The position numbers and the translations under genes are program-made. From Diphasiastrum complanatum (taxonomy: Eukaryota; Streptophyta; Lycopodiopsida; Lycopodiales; Lycopodiaceae): a stretch of DNA of 64,000 bases. The stretch is taken from contig CM055113.1 of the NCBI GenBank assembly GCA_029204225.1, positions 22,825,605-22,889,604 of the forward strand, read 5' to 3'. A model generated the notes under the pieces. The model did no database searches. It was not told the DNA's origin and saw nothing but the letters and a program-made list of their open reading frames with translations. Below are positions 21,194 to 33,700 of the stretch, piece after piece. Every line of letters begins with the position of its first letter. The first letter of the stretch is position 1.

Positions 21194-22450
21194 CTTTGTT
21201 GCGATACCTTCTTTGTGGCAGCTCAATGGATTCGTCACAATCTCATATTGACAGGAATTTATATTAAGTATCCCATTTGAACTACCGAACAGCTCATCTC
21301 CACAACAAGTTAGATAATATTTTGAGCCTTCCTTCTTATGCAGTAGTCTACAAGAAGGAGTCGCCCCGCTAACTTAGCATTCCTGTCTCATCCAACTTTA
21401 TAATGGTAGCAAAGTACAGCATCCATACTGAGCAGTTGATCTGTTCCTTCTGACTGCTCATTCCTATGAGCTACACATCCAAGTCTGCGATGACATACTG
21501 ACATTTGAGTTCTTGCAATCCAAAGCAAATGCTATGTACACTGTTTCTGTGTACTCTGGAAACTTTTAAACTCACTCTCGTCTTTTCAGACTAGCAAAAA
21601 TATGAATCCGTTACCGTTTTTTGACAACCTGTGTTTCCCAAAGTTTTTAGAGGATGACAGTTTCTTGAATGCATTTACTCTCAGCTCAATTCTAAGCTCG
21701 TGTCGCATGCACGAGTAAAGCAGTGCTTTCATGCTAAGGGACAACCATGCGGCCAAGTTCTGAGCATATCTATACCTGCCAATCTAGCATACATCTAAGC
21801 GGCAGAACAATACCACAGAAACGACACCAATTTTTCTGATATTTTTTATACTCAAATGTTCCATACAACTCCCTTTAAGCAGAATCCTTCAGTTTCGCTG
21901 CAGTTTTAAATCTCGGTTTTATAGCTTCACAATGTGTGCGCTCCATAGAGTAGCAAACGATCAGAAATGCTTGCATATTATGCCCTGGCCTTGTTTTTTC
22001 TCAGCTTTCAAGATTTGCGAAATTGAAGAGATCTTGGAATTGGAAAACTGTTAATTCCTCACTTCTTTCTCAGCTTTCAAGATTTGCGAAATTGAAGAAA
22101 TCTTGGAATTGGAAAACTGTTAATTCCTCACTTCTTTCTCAGCTTTCAAGATTTGCGAAATTGAAGAGATCTTGGAATTGGAAAACTGTTAATTCCTCAC
22201 TTCTTTCTCAGCTTCAAGATTTGCGAAATTGAAGTGATCTTGGAATTGGAAAACTGTAAATTCCTCAATGTTGTAGATGAAATAACAGCACATCGAACTG
22301 ATTCGGCTAAGACGGTGAAGGATTGAGCGAGAGCGAGAGCGAGCAAGCGACAGAACAGAGATTTAGCGAGAAAGAAAGGAACGAAGGAAGAAAAAAGAAG
22401 ACGACGACGACGAAGAAGAAGAAGAGAAGAGGAGTCGCGGCGCTTGGCCA
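21194..22450 (-). promoter_or_regulatory. 5' region and probable promoter/5' UTR of the coiled-coil gene
   Basis: Sequence upstream of the first coding ATG. At 22300-22450 it is purine-rich on plus (GAGCGAGAGCGAGAGCGAGC, then GA-rich runs), therefore a CT-rich tract on the coding strand, as is common near plant transcription starts. It includes a 69-bp minisatellite (22001-22270). The transcription start and any leader intron are not resolved. Confidence 0.4.
22001..22270. repeat. Minisatellite, four copies of a 69-bp unit
   Basis: Units start TCAGCTTTCAAGATTTGCGA at 22001, 22070, 22139 and 22208. Copies 1-3 are nearly identical; copy 4 lacks one T and has a few substitutions. As 69 is a multiple of three, one plus frame stays open with a 23-residue repeat (SWNWKTVNSSLLSQLSRFAK), but it has no other sign of coding. 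It lies about 0.8 kb upstream of the coiled-coil gene's ATG. Confidence 0.95.
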
Positions 22451-22632
22451 TTGAAAGGACTGACGAGAAAGGGCGGGGGGATTGGGCCAGGGAAGCGATG
22501 GGGGTTACCGGGCACGGTATGTTTCAACGCACATCAGCCACGTGGCATAATAATCGCGTAATGGATACCTTGGCATATTATGCTCATTTTCAAATAAATT
22601 AAATATAGGATCTGACGGTGGAGGACAACCCC

Positions 22633-22694
22633 TGCCATTAGGATAGGAGGACGGGGCAAGTGATGCCATTAGGATAGGAGGACGGGGCAAGTGA
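22633..22694. repeat. Two-copy tandem repeat, 31 bp
   Basis: Perfect copies of a unit starting TGCCATTAGGATAGGAGGAC lie back to back at 22633-22663 and 22664-22694. Confidence 0.9.
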
Positions 22695-24065
22695 TGACGA
22701 TGGTAAATATAAAATTTGGTAAAGGATTACAAAATTCACAACCCTTGTTTTTGGCACGGCCTTGTTTAGCTCGGAGCTCTCGCATAGGACCTTGGCAAAA
22801 AGTCCAACGATTTCACCGTCAAGGCAAGGCCTTTGTGGGATAACACCACAACATTATAATTTAAACTATATTTGTTGCAAGCATTGAAACGTCCTTTCAA
22901 GGGACATGTATGCCCTTATGTATGATGGAACGTGCTGAACAAAGGACATTTTGCTTTCAAAAACCTTTGTTTTTGGCTTGGCCTTGCTTAGCACATATTA
23001 TAGGGAGATCACAATTAGGACTTTGGCAAAATGTTGAACGATTTCACAATCATGGCAAGCCCTTGGTGGGATAATATGACAATATTCTTGTTTTAACTAA
23101 TTTTTTGTTGCAAGCATTGGAAACATTTTTTTAGAGACATGTATGCATTTGGACCATACATTATGTATTATGGAAGGTGCTGCAAGCAGAGGACATTCTG
23201 CCCGGTAAGGATTTTTAGAATTTTTTGAGGCCTAGAGGGGCTAAGCCTAAAAAAATTTGGAAAGCTGAACCAAGCAAAATGTCCTTTGCCCGGCGCATTC
23301 CATTGCGTAATGGATACCTTGACTTTTTTCACATGTACATTATGAATCATAATAAGCAATTTGACTCTTATTGACCACTCGGGAAGTGCCATGTGGCAGT
23401 CATACGAATGCACAAGGTGAAAAGAGCAACACCTACATGTGAAAAAAAGTACTTATATATTTTACTTTTTAATATGTTCAAAAAAGGGGCATAATAGTCA
23501 CAAGGTGTCCATTACGTGGGTGCTAAAAAACTTCAAGAAGTGGGTGACTAACTTTTTGTTGCAAACATTGGAAGCATTTTTTCAAGGGCTCTGTAGGACA
23601 TGGCAATTTCAGTAAAGCTACACCATTCACATGCTACTTTATAATCTTAAAGCACAAATTTTGTTAAAAGATACATATTCTTCTAAAATATATGCTAGTG
23701 GCCATATACTGATGGATGATAAATCTAGACGGGAAAAGTCCATAATCTCCAAAATAAAAGTTGTACATGGCTTCGTAACGATCTTAGTTGTCGGCCACAT
23801 GGTCAATTAGAACGCACAAGCCCTGTGGTGATCCTTGTGAAAAAATCAGATTCAAAACATCATAAATGAATCAATTGATCTTGAACTAAATTTGGGTGCA
23901 TGTCCCTTTACATCAACAATGTAGAAAATATGCATCTAGCATGATAACATGAAAATTAATGCACAACTCATCAAGAAACCTAAAAACCAATTAGGTATTG
24001 GTCAAGTACAACAAGAAAATAAGCATTCTACACACTCATATTGCAAACATACATACTAGTAAGAA
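22695..24065. other. Intergenic region with a diverged direct repeat
   Basis: Two related ~220-bp blocks, about 22740-22955 and 22965-23205, share TTTTTGGC(A/T)(C/T)GGCCTTG, GGACTTTGGCAAAA-like and GGGATAA..C.ACA segments, then TTGTTGCAAGCATTG and ACATGTATGC. A further partial match to TTGCAAACATTGGAAGCATT is at about 23560. No gene is visible. Confidence 0.6.
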
Positions 24066-24899
24066 TGTCAACAGCTATCAATTTTCAGAGAAAAAGGACA
24101 AATATTGATTGTACTATCAATCATTAAGAGTTATTGATTGCTTAATCCAAAGATCTATCAAGTTCTAGATGTTAGATCTTGATCTAGATGCTTTACACTA
24201 TGATTTAAGCAAGAGCAATGGATCAAATGATCAAACACATGGATGGGCGGCCTCACATGTGTGGAGGACAGTACCTGTACGGCCTGTTTATAGAGAGTAA
24301 AGTACATTAACTTACAAATGCATTTCATTCATCAAAACTCAAGACAAATGTGGAAATCTCAACAAAACTAGAATTTGTCAATCTCACATCAACTTGTTAT
24401 TGATTCGTTGATCTCTTTATAGATCAAGTACATTCACAAGTTGTGTACTGTCCAGCAGGCCTTCACACGTGTGAAGAGTGCCTAGTCATTCAGATCCACC
24501 AATGGGAGCCATATGTGCTCATTTCCCAAAGTTGACTATTCTCTTTGGCTAGAAAACAAAAAGCTAGTCTTCCACATTAATAGGAGTATTCCCTATGAAA
24601 TAGGATCTAATGGAATATTCCTATCTTCTATAAGCTTATCCACACGTGTGACATGTGTGCGTAATAACTCATTCACATGGAAGTCCAATCTATTTACACA
24701 AAGTTTGACCAATTTGACCATTTTCAAGATTCTACTCAAAGGTCAATTTCACACAAGCTAAAACAATCAAACTTTATATAAATGACTTATGTACATTCTT
24801 TCACACGTGGGAACAGACTCCACACGTGTGAGATCCTATCAAGCTCAATGACTTGACATCTACAAGAAGGTACAACAAGTTGGAAGTGATATTTTGACA
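24066..24899 (-). repeat. 3' LTR of copia element A (about 834 bp)
   Basis: On minus it starts TGTCAAAATATCACTTCC after a polypurine tract and runs left to about 24066. It matches the LTR at 29321-30191 with scattered substitutions and indels. The left edge is odd: TGTCAACAGCTATCAATTTTC replaces the partner's TGTCGATTTTC. Several CACACGTGTG palindromes are present (about 24472, 24640, 24815). Confidence 0.85.
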
Positions 24900-24914
24900 C
24901 TTCTCCTCACTTCT
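24900..24914 (-). other. Polypurine tract of copia element A
   Basis: The minus strand reads GAAGTGAGGAGAAG immediately before the LTR start. Confidence 0.8.
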
Positions 24915-27676
24915 AACTTGGCAAGTCTAATGTACACATATCTACAACTCCAAGAGCATCTCTTAACTTGAAAAATGAATCTTTAGCCAAACGTTTGGCT
25001 AAGATATCAGCTATGCACTCGGATGAAGGCACATGATGAAATTGAACCTCCTTGGATTGCACCTTCTCCCTCACAAAGTAATGAGCTATCTCAATATGCT
25101 TTGTTCTAGCATGGAAGATCGGATTGGTAGCAATTTGTTGAGAAGCTTGATTGTCACAATAGATGCAAGGGACCTCCTCGGCCTTTAGCACTTGAAGCTC
25201 CTCGGTCTTCTTAGCCATAGGAGTTCTTTGGTTGTTGAAGTCAATGCCTTGTACTCGGCTTCACAAGAGGAAAGAGAAATTGTATCTTGCTTTCTGAAAA
25301 GCCAAGATATCACTCCTCCACAAAGAAAAGTGAGAAATGCACTTATGGATCTTCTATCCATCTTATCTTCTGCAAAGTATGAATCCGAAAATGCTCTCAA
25401 GTACAAGTTAGATCCTTGATTGAGAATGCCAAAAAATCTAGTAGAAGAGACATACCTAAGCACTCTCTTGGCACTTTTCCAATGATGCATCAAGGGACCT
25501 TGCATATATTGAATTAACTTGCTTACACTATAACTCAAATCTGGTCTAGTGATTGTCAAATAGATTAAGGAGCCTATTAGTTTCCTAAAGAGTGTGATGT
25601 CCTCAAAGGATGCTTCATCACAATCATTAGTAACTTTACAAGCTTGCTTCATAGGGGTGTCAATCCCTTTACAATCTTTCATGCCAAACCTCTCAAGAAT
25701 GGAAGTAGCATACTTTGATTGACTTATAAAAGTAAAATCACTACCTCTAGTGACTTCTATTCTAAGTATGAACTTAAGAAGTCCTAGATCTACCATCTTG
25801 AATTCACTAGACAAGGAAACTTTAACATTTCTTATGCCTTCACCATCATTTCCTGTCAATATGATATCATCAACATAAAGTACTAAAATGATGATCTTTC
25901 CATCATTAAATTTGATGTACAAAGAAGGCTCATAAGAGCTAATCACAAAGCCAAGAGAGTAGAGAAAATCATGCAACCTAGAGTATCAAGCTCTAGGCGC
26001 TTGCTTCAAGCCATATAGGCTCTTCCTTAAGTGGCAAACTTTGTCCTCCTCACCATCCTTGATGACGCCCTTGGGTTGCAACATGTATATTTCCTCCTCC
26101 AAGTAGCCATTCAAAAAAGCATTTGTCACATCCATTTGATAGAGATTCCACTTGAATAAAGTAGCAATACAAATGATCAATCTAATGGTTACAAGTTTTT
26201 CTACAAGAGCAAATGTTTCTTCATAATCTATGCCTTTAGTTTGAAAAAATCCCTTAGCAACCAATCTAGCTTTGTACTTACTTATAGATCCATCTTGATT
26301 GTACTTTAATCTATAGATCCACTTACATGAAAGTGGCTTCTTCCCATATGGAAGGTGTACAAGATTCCAAGTTTGATTATCTATCAAAGCATCAAACTCT
26401 ACTTGCATTGCATCCCTCCAAACTTGTGATCTACTTGCATCTTCATAACATGATGGCTCTTCAAGTATTGTGGTTAGAAAAGAGTAAGAGGTAGAAGGAG
26501 ATGTGTCTTTCCTTTGCTTCCCTTTCTCAAAGTATGTGAGCCTTGAAGGCTCGGCCTTGCTCCTTGTGGATCTTCTCGGCCCCTTTGGCACTTGATTTTG
26601 ATCTTCCAAAAGATCATTTTCAAGAGGCTCCTCCTCGAGTGTTGCAAGATCTTCATCACCTAAGAGATCAGATGAATTTGGAGACAACTTGTAACTTTGA
26701 GATTCATCAAACAAGACATCCTTGCTAACTTTTACTTTCTTTGAAATAGGATCAAATATCCTATATCCTTTGCTATTTTTACTATAGCCTACAAATATTC
26801 CTTTGAAGGAAGTTGCATCTTCTTTCCTTCTTGTTTTCAAAGGAATGTGGACATAACATATACATCCAAACACTTTAAAATCTTTTACATTGGGCTTATT
26901 GCCAAACAAAGCTTGAAATGGTGAGATCTTACCAATAGCACTACTAGGAAGCCTATCACATAAGTAATTAGCACAAGTTATGGCCTCCCCCCAAAAAGTG
27001 ATGCATCAAGTCTTAAAGACTTTGCACATTCACAAATACTCCTATTTTTTCTCTCGGCCACCCCATTTTGTTGGGGGGTGTAAGGACAAGTGAGTTCTCT
27101 CTTATTGCCATTGATCTCACAAAAGTCTCTCATCTTGTTGGAGATATACTCTCCTCCATTATCACATCTTAGAACTTTAATGCAAGAACTAAGTTGTTTT
27201 TCCACTAGAGACTTAAACTTTACAAAAGCTTTATATACAAGGCTTTTCTTAGGCAATAATTCAATCCAAGTGTATCTAGTACAATCATCAATAAAAGTCA
27301 CATACATTAAAGCTCCTCCATTACTTTCATGAGAAAAAGTGTCTACATCCGAATGGATAAGATCTAAAGGTGAGGTAGATCTTGTTAAAGATCTCTTGTA
27401 GGAAGTCGTGTGTGACTTTGCAAGTCCACATGCCTCACACACTTTGCGACACTTCTTGAAAGCTTTTGGTAGGCCGAGAGCTAGCTCCTTTGATGCCATG
27501 GATTTCATTGATTGAAGATTAGGATGGCCCAATCTTGTGTGCCAAAGCTCCACTTGAGTCAACTGCTCCCTACCCATATTCACACTTTCAATAGCCACAT
27601 TAGCATCCAACTTGAAAAGCCTTCCTTGCTTAATGACACTAGCTATGCACTTATTATTTTTCAAGATGGAACACAC
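24913..27676 (-). pseudogene. Copia element A pol: integrase, reverse transcriptase, RNase H
   Basis: In order on minus. Pre-integrase finger (LWHTRLGH, then CEACGLAKSH, ~27.55-27.42 kb). Integrase core with acidic residues in HSDVD, RCDNGGEY and NGVAERKNR (27.34-27.03 kb), then FGCICYVHIP and the RT segment KARLVAKGF, DYEETFA, QMDVTNAFLNG, LYGLKQAPRA. RT palm box LVLYVDDIILTG (~25.87 kb), then DCKGIDTPM. RNase H with CEAEYKALTS and CDNQASQQIA (25.27-25.12 kb). Defects include TGA in place of Trp after QAPRA (~25.98 kb) and frame breaks near 26.98 and 25.2 kb. Nearly full length, so it decayed after a complete insertion. Confidence 0.92.
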
Positions 27677-27789
27677 TCCATTCTTGAAATGTACATCTAG
27701 TCCATTGTCTAGATCCTATGCCATCTATCTTGCATTCTTGATCACTATCAGTGTAGATTGATTTCTTAGAATCATTACAAGAAAGTATA

Positions 27790-28727
27790 TTAATGCTTGT
27801 TGAATGACATGTGGGAGCTAGCCCCACTATCAATCCACCATGTCTCTTGGCTTGATGTTGGTGTAGGTGCTACCATCAAGGATGTGTTAAAGCCATCCTC
27901 TTCCTCCTCCCCTTTTGCAAGGTTGCCTTGATCTTCATTTCCTTGTGCATTCTTCTTCTTATAGCATTCGGAAACAAAGTGTCCTTTCTTCCCACAAAAG
28001 AAACACTTCAACTTTGCTTTGTTCTTTTGCTTCCCTTTGGAGGTAGATGTTCCATCCTTTGCCTCGGCCTCCTTGCCTTGGATCTTCTTGAAAGGATGAT
28101 ACTTCGTCTTGCCTTTAGATGTAAGTTTGCTTTCTCATCACCATTGTGTAGTGATAAGGACCCCATTCTTGTTTTGAGGTGTAGAATCCTACTATCCTCG
28201 GCCACAAGAACATTATGCAATTTTTTAATTATGGAAGTTGGTCTTGAATAGAAAAATATTGAACTAGATTAGAGAACTCATCTCCTAATCCATTCAAGAT
28301 TACTTGTACTAGTTCATTATCTTGGATCTTCTCTCCTATAGATCCCAATTTTTTGTTCAAGGACTTTATCCTTAGGACATACTCTTGTCCATTTTCTCCA
28401 CTTCCCCTCATGCTTTGCAAGATCAAGTTTCTTAGCATAAGCACTCTTGAAGTGTTATTCCCAAGCCTCTTTTGATGTGGTACAAGAAGCCACCTCCTTC
28501 AAGAGGTCATTGCTTACATTTAACTTCAAGCAATGTAGGGCTAATCTAACCCTCTTCTTGTACTTTAGTTGTTCTTGGGAAGCTTGAGGCTCTTCCTCAA
28601 CTCCTAAGACAATATCAAAGAGATCATGAACCACTAGTAGTAATTCCATTCTCACTTTCCAAATGGAATAGTTTGTGAAAGTTAGTTTCTCACTAGATTC
28701 TAACATATATCCACCCATGGATGTCAT
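27790..28727 (-). pseudogene. Copia element A gag and protease
   Basis: Gag starts at ATG 28727 (MTSMGGYMLESSEKLTFTNY, the usual F.NYS.W opening) and runs through VRLALHCLKLNV. A stop follows at SKEAWE*, where about 22 bp are deleted compared with the related gag at 39.67-40.29 kb. Gag continues in another frame (LQSMRGSGENGQEYVLRI) to the zinc knuckle CFFCGKKGHFVSEC (~28.0 kb) and the protease site WWIDSGASSHM (~27.83 kb). The remaining protease is eroded before the integrase. Confidence 0.9.
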
Positions 28728-29304
28728 TTTGAATGAAAGCCTATGAGATACACAAAGTTCTCTTGATAAGGTATGATCTAAGATAGATTTCTAGCTTTCA
28801 AGAAGCTTCTGATCTTGGCCCAATCAATCCTAGTTCAACTTGGATGATGGTATAATAGATCAACTACAAATATCCTAGCAATTCACTCCTCAAAGATATT
28901 AATTCTAGTTCAATTTGGTTTGTACTTCACACACACTTAAGATCTGAACAAATCAGCCTTAAATATCAGACCTAATGCTTCAAAATGAATCGCTTAAATG
29001 ACTCAAATCACTATTTTATCATTAGGATTCAATAGATTGAGCCTAGATCTAGACAATGCACTAAAAACCTTGAATTTTAGACTAGTATGCACTTTTTTGG
29101 ATCAAAAACACTTATGGAAGTTAATTTGAAGGTTGTTGTATGGTTTCACATGTGTGGACAGTACTTCAGCAGCCCACAAATCGATCTTGACCAAAAACAA
29201 TGATGTTACTTCTCTCTTTGAATTCGCCCTCTCAATTAGATCTCAAAAACAACAAATTGTCAATGATTTCTCAAGTACTATTAATCAGTTAAATCACTCT
29301 TAGA

Positions 29305-29320
29305 CTTGGCTCTGATACCA
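29305..29320 (-). promoter_or_regulatory. tRNA primer-binding site of copia element A
   Basis: The minus strand reads TGGTATCAGAGCCAAG, immediately after the CGACA end of the 5' LTR. Confidence 0.88.
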
Positions 29321-30191
29321 TGTCGATTTTCAGAGAAAAAGGACAAATATTGATTGTACTATCAATCACTAAGAGTTATTGATGCTTAATCCAAAGATCT
29401 ATCAACTTCTAGATATTAGATCTTGATCTAGATGCTTTACACTATGATTTAAGCAAGAGCAATGGATCAAATGATCAAACACATAAATGGGCGGCCTCAC
29501 ATGTGTGGAGGACAGTACCTATATGACCTGTTTACAGAGAGTAAAGTACATTAACTTACAAATGCATTTCATTCATCAAAACTCAAGACAAATGTGAAAA
29601 TCTCAACAAAACTAGAATTTGCCAATCTCACATCAACTTGTTATTGATTTGGTTGATCTCTTTATAGATCAAGTACATCCACGAGTTGTATACTGTCCAG
29701 CAGGCCTTCACACGTGTGAAGAGTGCCTAGTCATTCAGATCCACCAATGGGAGCCATATGTGCTCATTTCCCAAAGTTGACTATTCTCTTTGGCTAGAAA
29801 ACAAAAAGCTAGTCTTCCACATTTATATGAGTATTCCCTATAAAATAGGATAAAATGGAATATTCCTATCTTATCTTCTAGAAGCTTATCCACACGTGTG
29901 AATGGTATCTTGACATGTGTGAGTAATAACTCATTCACATGGAAGTCCAATACAAAGTTTGACCATTTTCAAGATTCTACACAAAGGTCAATTTCACACT
30001 AGTGTAGATCAAGCTAAAACCAATCTAATTTCACACTAGTGTGGATCAAGCTAAAACCAATCTAACTTATAAAAATTACTTATGTACATTCTTTCACACG
30101 TGGGAACAGACTCCACATGTGTGAGATCATATCAAGCTCAAATAGCTTGAGATCTACAAGGTACAAGCAAGTTGGAAGTGATATTTTAACA
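29321..30191 (-). repeat. 5' LTR of copia element A (about 871 bp)
   Basis: Minus start TGTTAAAATATCACTTCC at 30191, end AAAATCGACA at 29321, next to the primer site. Partner of the LTR at 24066-24899. It contains CACACGTGTG palindromes and a ~36-bp internal duplication (TTTCACACTAGTGT(A/G)GATC, about 29990-30060) that the other LTR lacks. No target-site duplication matches across the element. Confidence 0.88.
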
Positions 30192-30440
30192 TTAATGGCT
30201 TGTTGGATGATCATGCTAATCTTGTGCAAAGTTTTACCATTCAAAAGAGATTGCCAAGTATGGAGGACTTGCGAGAGGTCTTGGTGAATGAAGAGTTTAG
30301 GCAACAAGCAAGAGGAGAAGCTACTTCTACATCTCAAGTTGGAGAGGAGGAAGCCATGTTCTCAAGAGGCAACTTCAAGGTCAAGAACAAAGGCAAGTAT
30401 TCTAGATCTAGCTCAAGATCTAAGATGTCATTTGAGTGAG
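30192..30440 (+). pseudogene. Copia gag fragment abutting element A
   Basis: An open plus frame begins exactly at the LTR edge: LNGLLDDHANLVQSFTIQKR, then LPSMEDLREVLVNEEFR. It is homologous in position and sequence style to the gag segment ILNGL.DEF.NLVQ.F in the neighbouring copia elements. Element A therefore sits in, or was joined to, another copia gag. The gag N-terminal part is not found on the far side of element A (before 24066). The frame ends inside the ~350-bp repeat that starts at 30426. Confidence 0.75.
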
Positions 30441-30774
30441 CCATCATGTCCGGATCTTCAACTGGCCTGAGTGAGGGCTATCCTTGTTTTTGCATCATTG
30501 CTGCTTCGCAATCTCAAAATTGCAAGCTAATGGCTTTGGTTTGCTTCAGATAGCTGATTTGAGCCTGATTTTGCAAGCTTTGGATCCATCACGAGAAGTC
30601 GGGACATGAGCTACAACGGTTAAAATGCAAGCAGAAAGTGGAGGTCATTACTGTCAGAATTTGACTAATATGCATGTGCTTGCGATCCTTAGACTCTTTG
30701 TAGATCTATGAAACAGTCGATGCTTTTGTGATGTTGGATTTCCTCTGGCAGACTGAATGAATCAGTCAAATGGG
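30426..30774 (+). repeat. Dispersed ~350-bp repeat, copy 1
   Basis: It begins TGTCATTTGAGTGAGCCATC and ends near GAATCAGTCAAATGGG. It matches 38585-38956 along its whole length with scattered substitutions. No terminal inverted repeat, A/B box or coding frame is apparent. Confidence 0.85.
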
Positions 30775-33700
30775 CAGATTGCTTCAATTTTGCTCATAGA
30801 TTGCGCCCATCAACAGTGTGCAGACAGTGGAATGATTAGCTTTTGACCAAAATCGAAGTTGTTGGAGCAGCAGAGGTCAGCGCTCCTGTAGCGATGGCTT
30901 GCTTCCTTTAATGGGTAATAATCAAGCCTCATTAATAGCTCAGACAGCTTAGGTAATTGTGCTCCCAGACAGTGATCAGATATGTAAAGGATAAGGTGAC
31001 CCTTGGATTAAAGATGAATCAACAGACCCTCCACGGGCATCGATGGACAGTTGGGCCCCAACTGAGGCAACAGGCAGGCAGGCTGCGAGGAAGTGATGAG
31101 TGAGGAGCTGGAGGAGGCAGTGATGAACTTCAGGAGCAGCGAGGGCCACAGAGAGAAGAGTTGCCACAGAAATTTGTTTGATTGGTCGTAGAAGTGCGCT
31201 TAGGGCAAGTCGAAGACAATACAATATATTCACTTCAGAGTCCACCAGTTGTGCAAGATTTTGAAAATGGTTCAACGTGGCCTCAGTTGAATGAAAAGCC
31301 TTTGAAAGAGTAATTTCCGAATGGACTCTTGATTTGCCATAAGACTAGCTCACTAATGAAACGATTAATTGTGTCTCACAGCCTATGGCTAACAGCCAAA
31401 CCCGAACGATCCACTGCTAGCTCATGAAATGTACTTTGATAGGCAAGGAACTTAGACAAATTCGAAAAGGTTCAAGCAACATGCACTCCTCGCATCATCT
31501 CACAGAACATTTCTCAACGACCAAAGTAATCTTCCTCAACCACTCATGCAACTGTTCATACAATCATTATCCAATTACAATCACAACTTCACCATGATGA
31601 TCACACACTCTTCTAAACACAATGGCAAAGATGGAACGACAAGGAATCCTTTCACTCTCCGTGACTTTTGCATATACAAAGCTCTCCCATAGATGACACT
31701 CATACTTAACTCCCTCTCTTATTCAAAATTTACTCACAATAGACATGGAGTATGGAGAGCTCATCATGGGTCATGACTCTCAATAATCTTCCATACCTAA
31801 GAATGGGATGAATGGAATGACATGATGATAATGAACCTTGTTCTGTCCCTCGAGAATGGAAATTGTGAAGAACGAATGACTTCCCTTTTAAAGAATTCGA
31901 CGAAGCCCTCAACTGACTAAGTGACTAAATGATATGAGGTTAAAACTTCTCTCTCTTGAAACTCTCTCAACATGGCATAGAAGGAGTGACACAATGCATG
32001 GTCAAGTTATCAAAGGAAACTTTTGACAATATCCACCTCATACATGATGCAAAATAGTAAGCAAATATCAAAGGGAGAAATGAATAATCAAGAGCATGAG
32101 ATCTCAAAAATCAATCCATTTGGATACATCTACCACTCAACGATGAAGCTTCCATGCAAACAAGCTCTAACGATACAAGGCAATCCCAAACCAAAACCAC
32201 TAAATCCAACCCAAACCCACACAATTACAAGGAATGCACTAACTCTAATAGATTAGAAACAAGACAATCACAACTAAAGATCACACTCAACACATTATTG
32301 CAACAAGGATCCAAAACTACTCATACTCGGAATTATCAACTCCCAAAAATACCAACTCTCAACATCATCTCACTATCACATCATTATCCAACTATATCTT
32401 AACACAAAGAGTGGCCTCCTTTTATAGTAAATCCCAAGTGTCCCCCTTCAAAATGAGGCTTTGCCAATTTTCATGCCCTTCGAGCCCTTTTGTCCATTTG
32501 TCCAACACCCATTGGCAAGTACATCAAGTGGCCTCCTTGAGGGTGTAGGGGTTGGTGCCATTTAAGGCCCCCTTCCAAAACTAGCCAAGATGCCTCTTAG
32601 TCAAAAGCTAGAGAAAATATCTTTTAGGCCTTCTAGGTCCTAAAGTCTTGTTTACATTTATTATCCAAAAGGTGGGTGAGGACTTTTGTCAAGCCCCTAC
32701 TCCACCTAAGGTGCCCTCCATTTCCTTGGTCCTTGGTCCTTTGTTTCTTTTAGCCCTTCATTTGATTTTTCATTTCTTTGTAGCAGGTACGGCCCGTCGG
32801 CCCTTGGCTTTTGGTTTCTCGGGATTACCGACTGATTTGCATATTCTGCTCATTTCTCGTAGTTTGCCCAATTTTACCCGTTAGGGTTTCAGCAAGTTTT
32901 CAGTATTGCCCAAAATTCACAGATTGGGTTTTGTCCGATAAATATTTATCTTTGATGGCTCTTTGACTGAAGTTGACTTTTTTGGCATTCATGACTAGGG
33001 CTCCCACGACAACACGGTTTTCCTAAAAATGCACTAGGTAACCATATACTAGGAAAAACCAACTCTGTACATGGTAGGATTTCAGCACGACTATGCCGAC
33101 TATTTTTACAATTGGCCAAAAAGCCATAAAACTTTATCACGAGCCATTTCTAAGGCCGCAAACTTTTCTCTAGCCTCATTTAGGGCGGGCTGGGACCCAA
33201 CTCTAGGTGGACCGGCATTTTTGGCTCGGTCTTTACAAAAATTGACCACAAAATATTTTTGACAATTTTTTCAAAAAGTCAATTTTTTACTATTAAACTG
33301 TGTCTAGCCACTTTAGGGACGGGCTGGGACCCAGTTCTAAGGCAAACTTGTGCCAATTTTTCTCTGATAACCGGATTTTATATGTCGATTTTTTCAATTA
33401 TTGAGAACTTAAGCTTCAATATTAGCTCGATTTTTCATGTGAAAATATCGGCTAAGCGACTACCACTGGGTGGTATGGTCCCCATACGGCAGACCTAGAG
33501 TCTATGGTTTCACAGGCCAGCTCCTGGTGGTGAATCAAATATAGTGGGCTCTGCCCCCTTGCTAGGTGATGCTAACCACAGTGAGTTGGTGGGATGTTTT
33601 CAATAGCTTTAGGCCATCGATTGAGCCCTTAGGATCCATCTGCATCCGGATTGGATTTAACCGCAACATCTTTGGACAATCTGGTGTCTTCATACCTGCA

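Noticed and set aside
22023-22232. Repetitive 23-residue protein from the 69-bp minisatellite
   Set aside because: The frame depends only on the period being divisible by three. No start context, homologue or splice link supports a protein.
22197-22451. Minus frame starting MAKRRDSSSLLLLRRRR as the N-terminus of the coiled-coil gene
   Set aside because: It runs into the minisatellite and a stop, with no good donor found. The first coding exon at 21193 already gives a plausible start. More likely 5' UTR.
24472-30130. CRISPR-like array from the recurring CACACGTGTG palindromes
   Set aside because: Spacing is irregular, the repeats are short, and they lie within LTRs of a eukaryotic retrotransposon.
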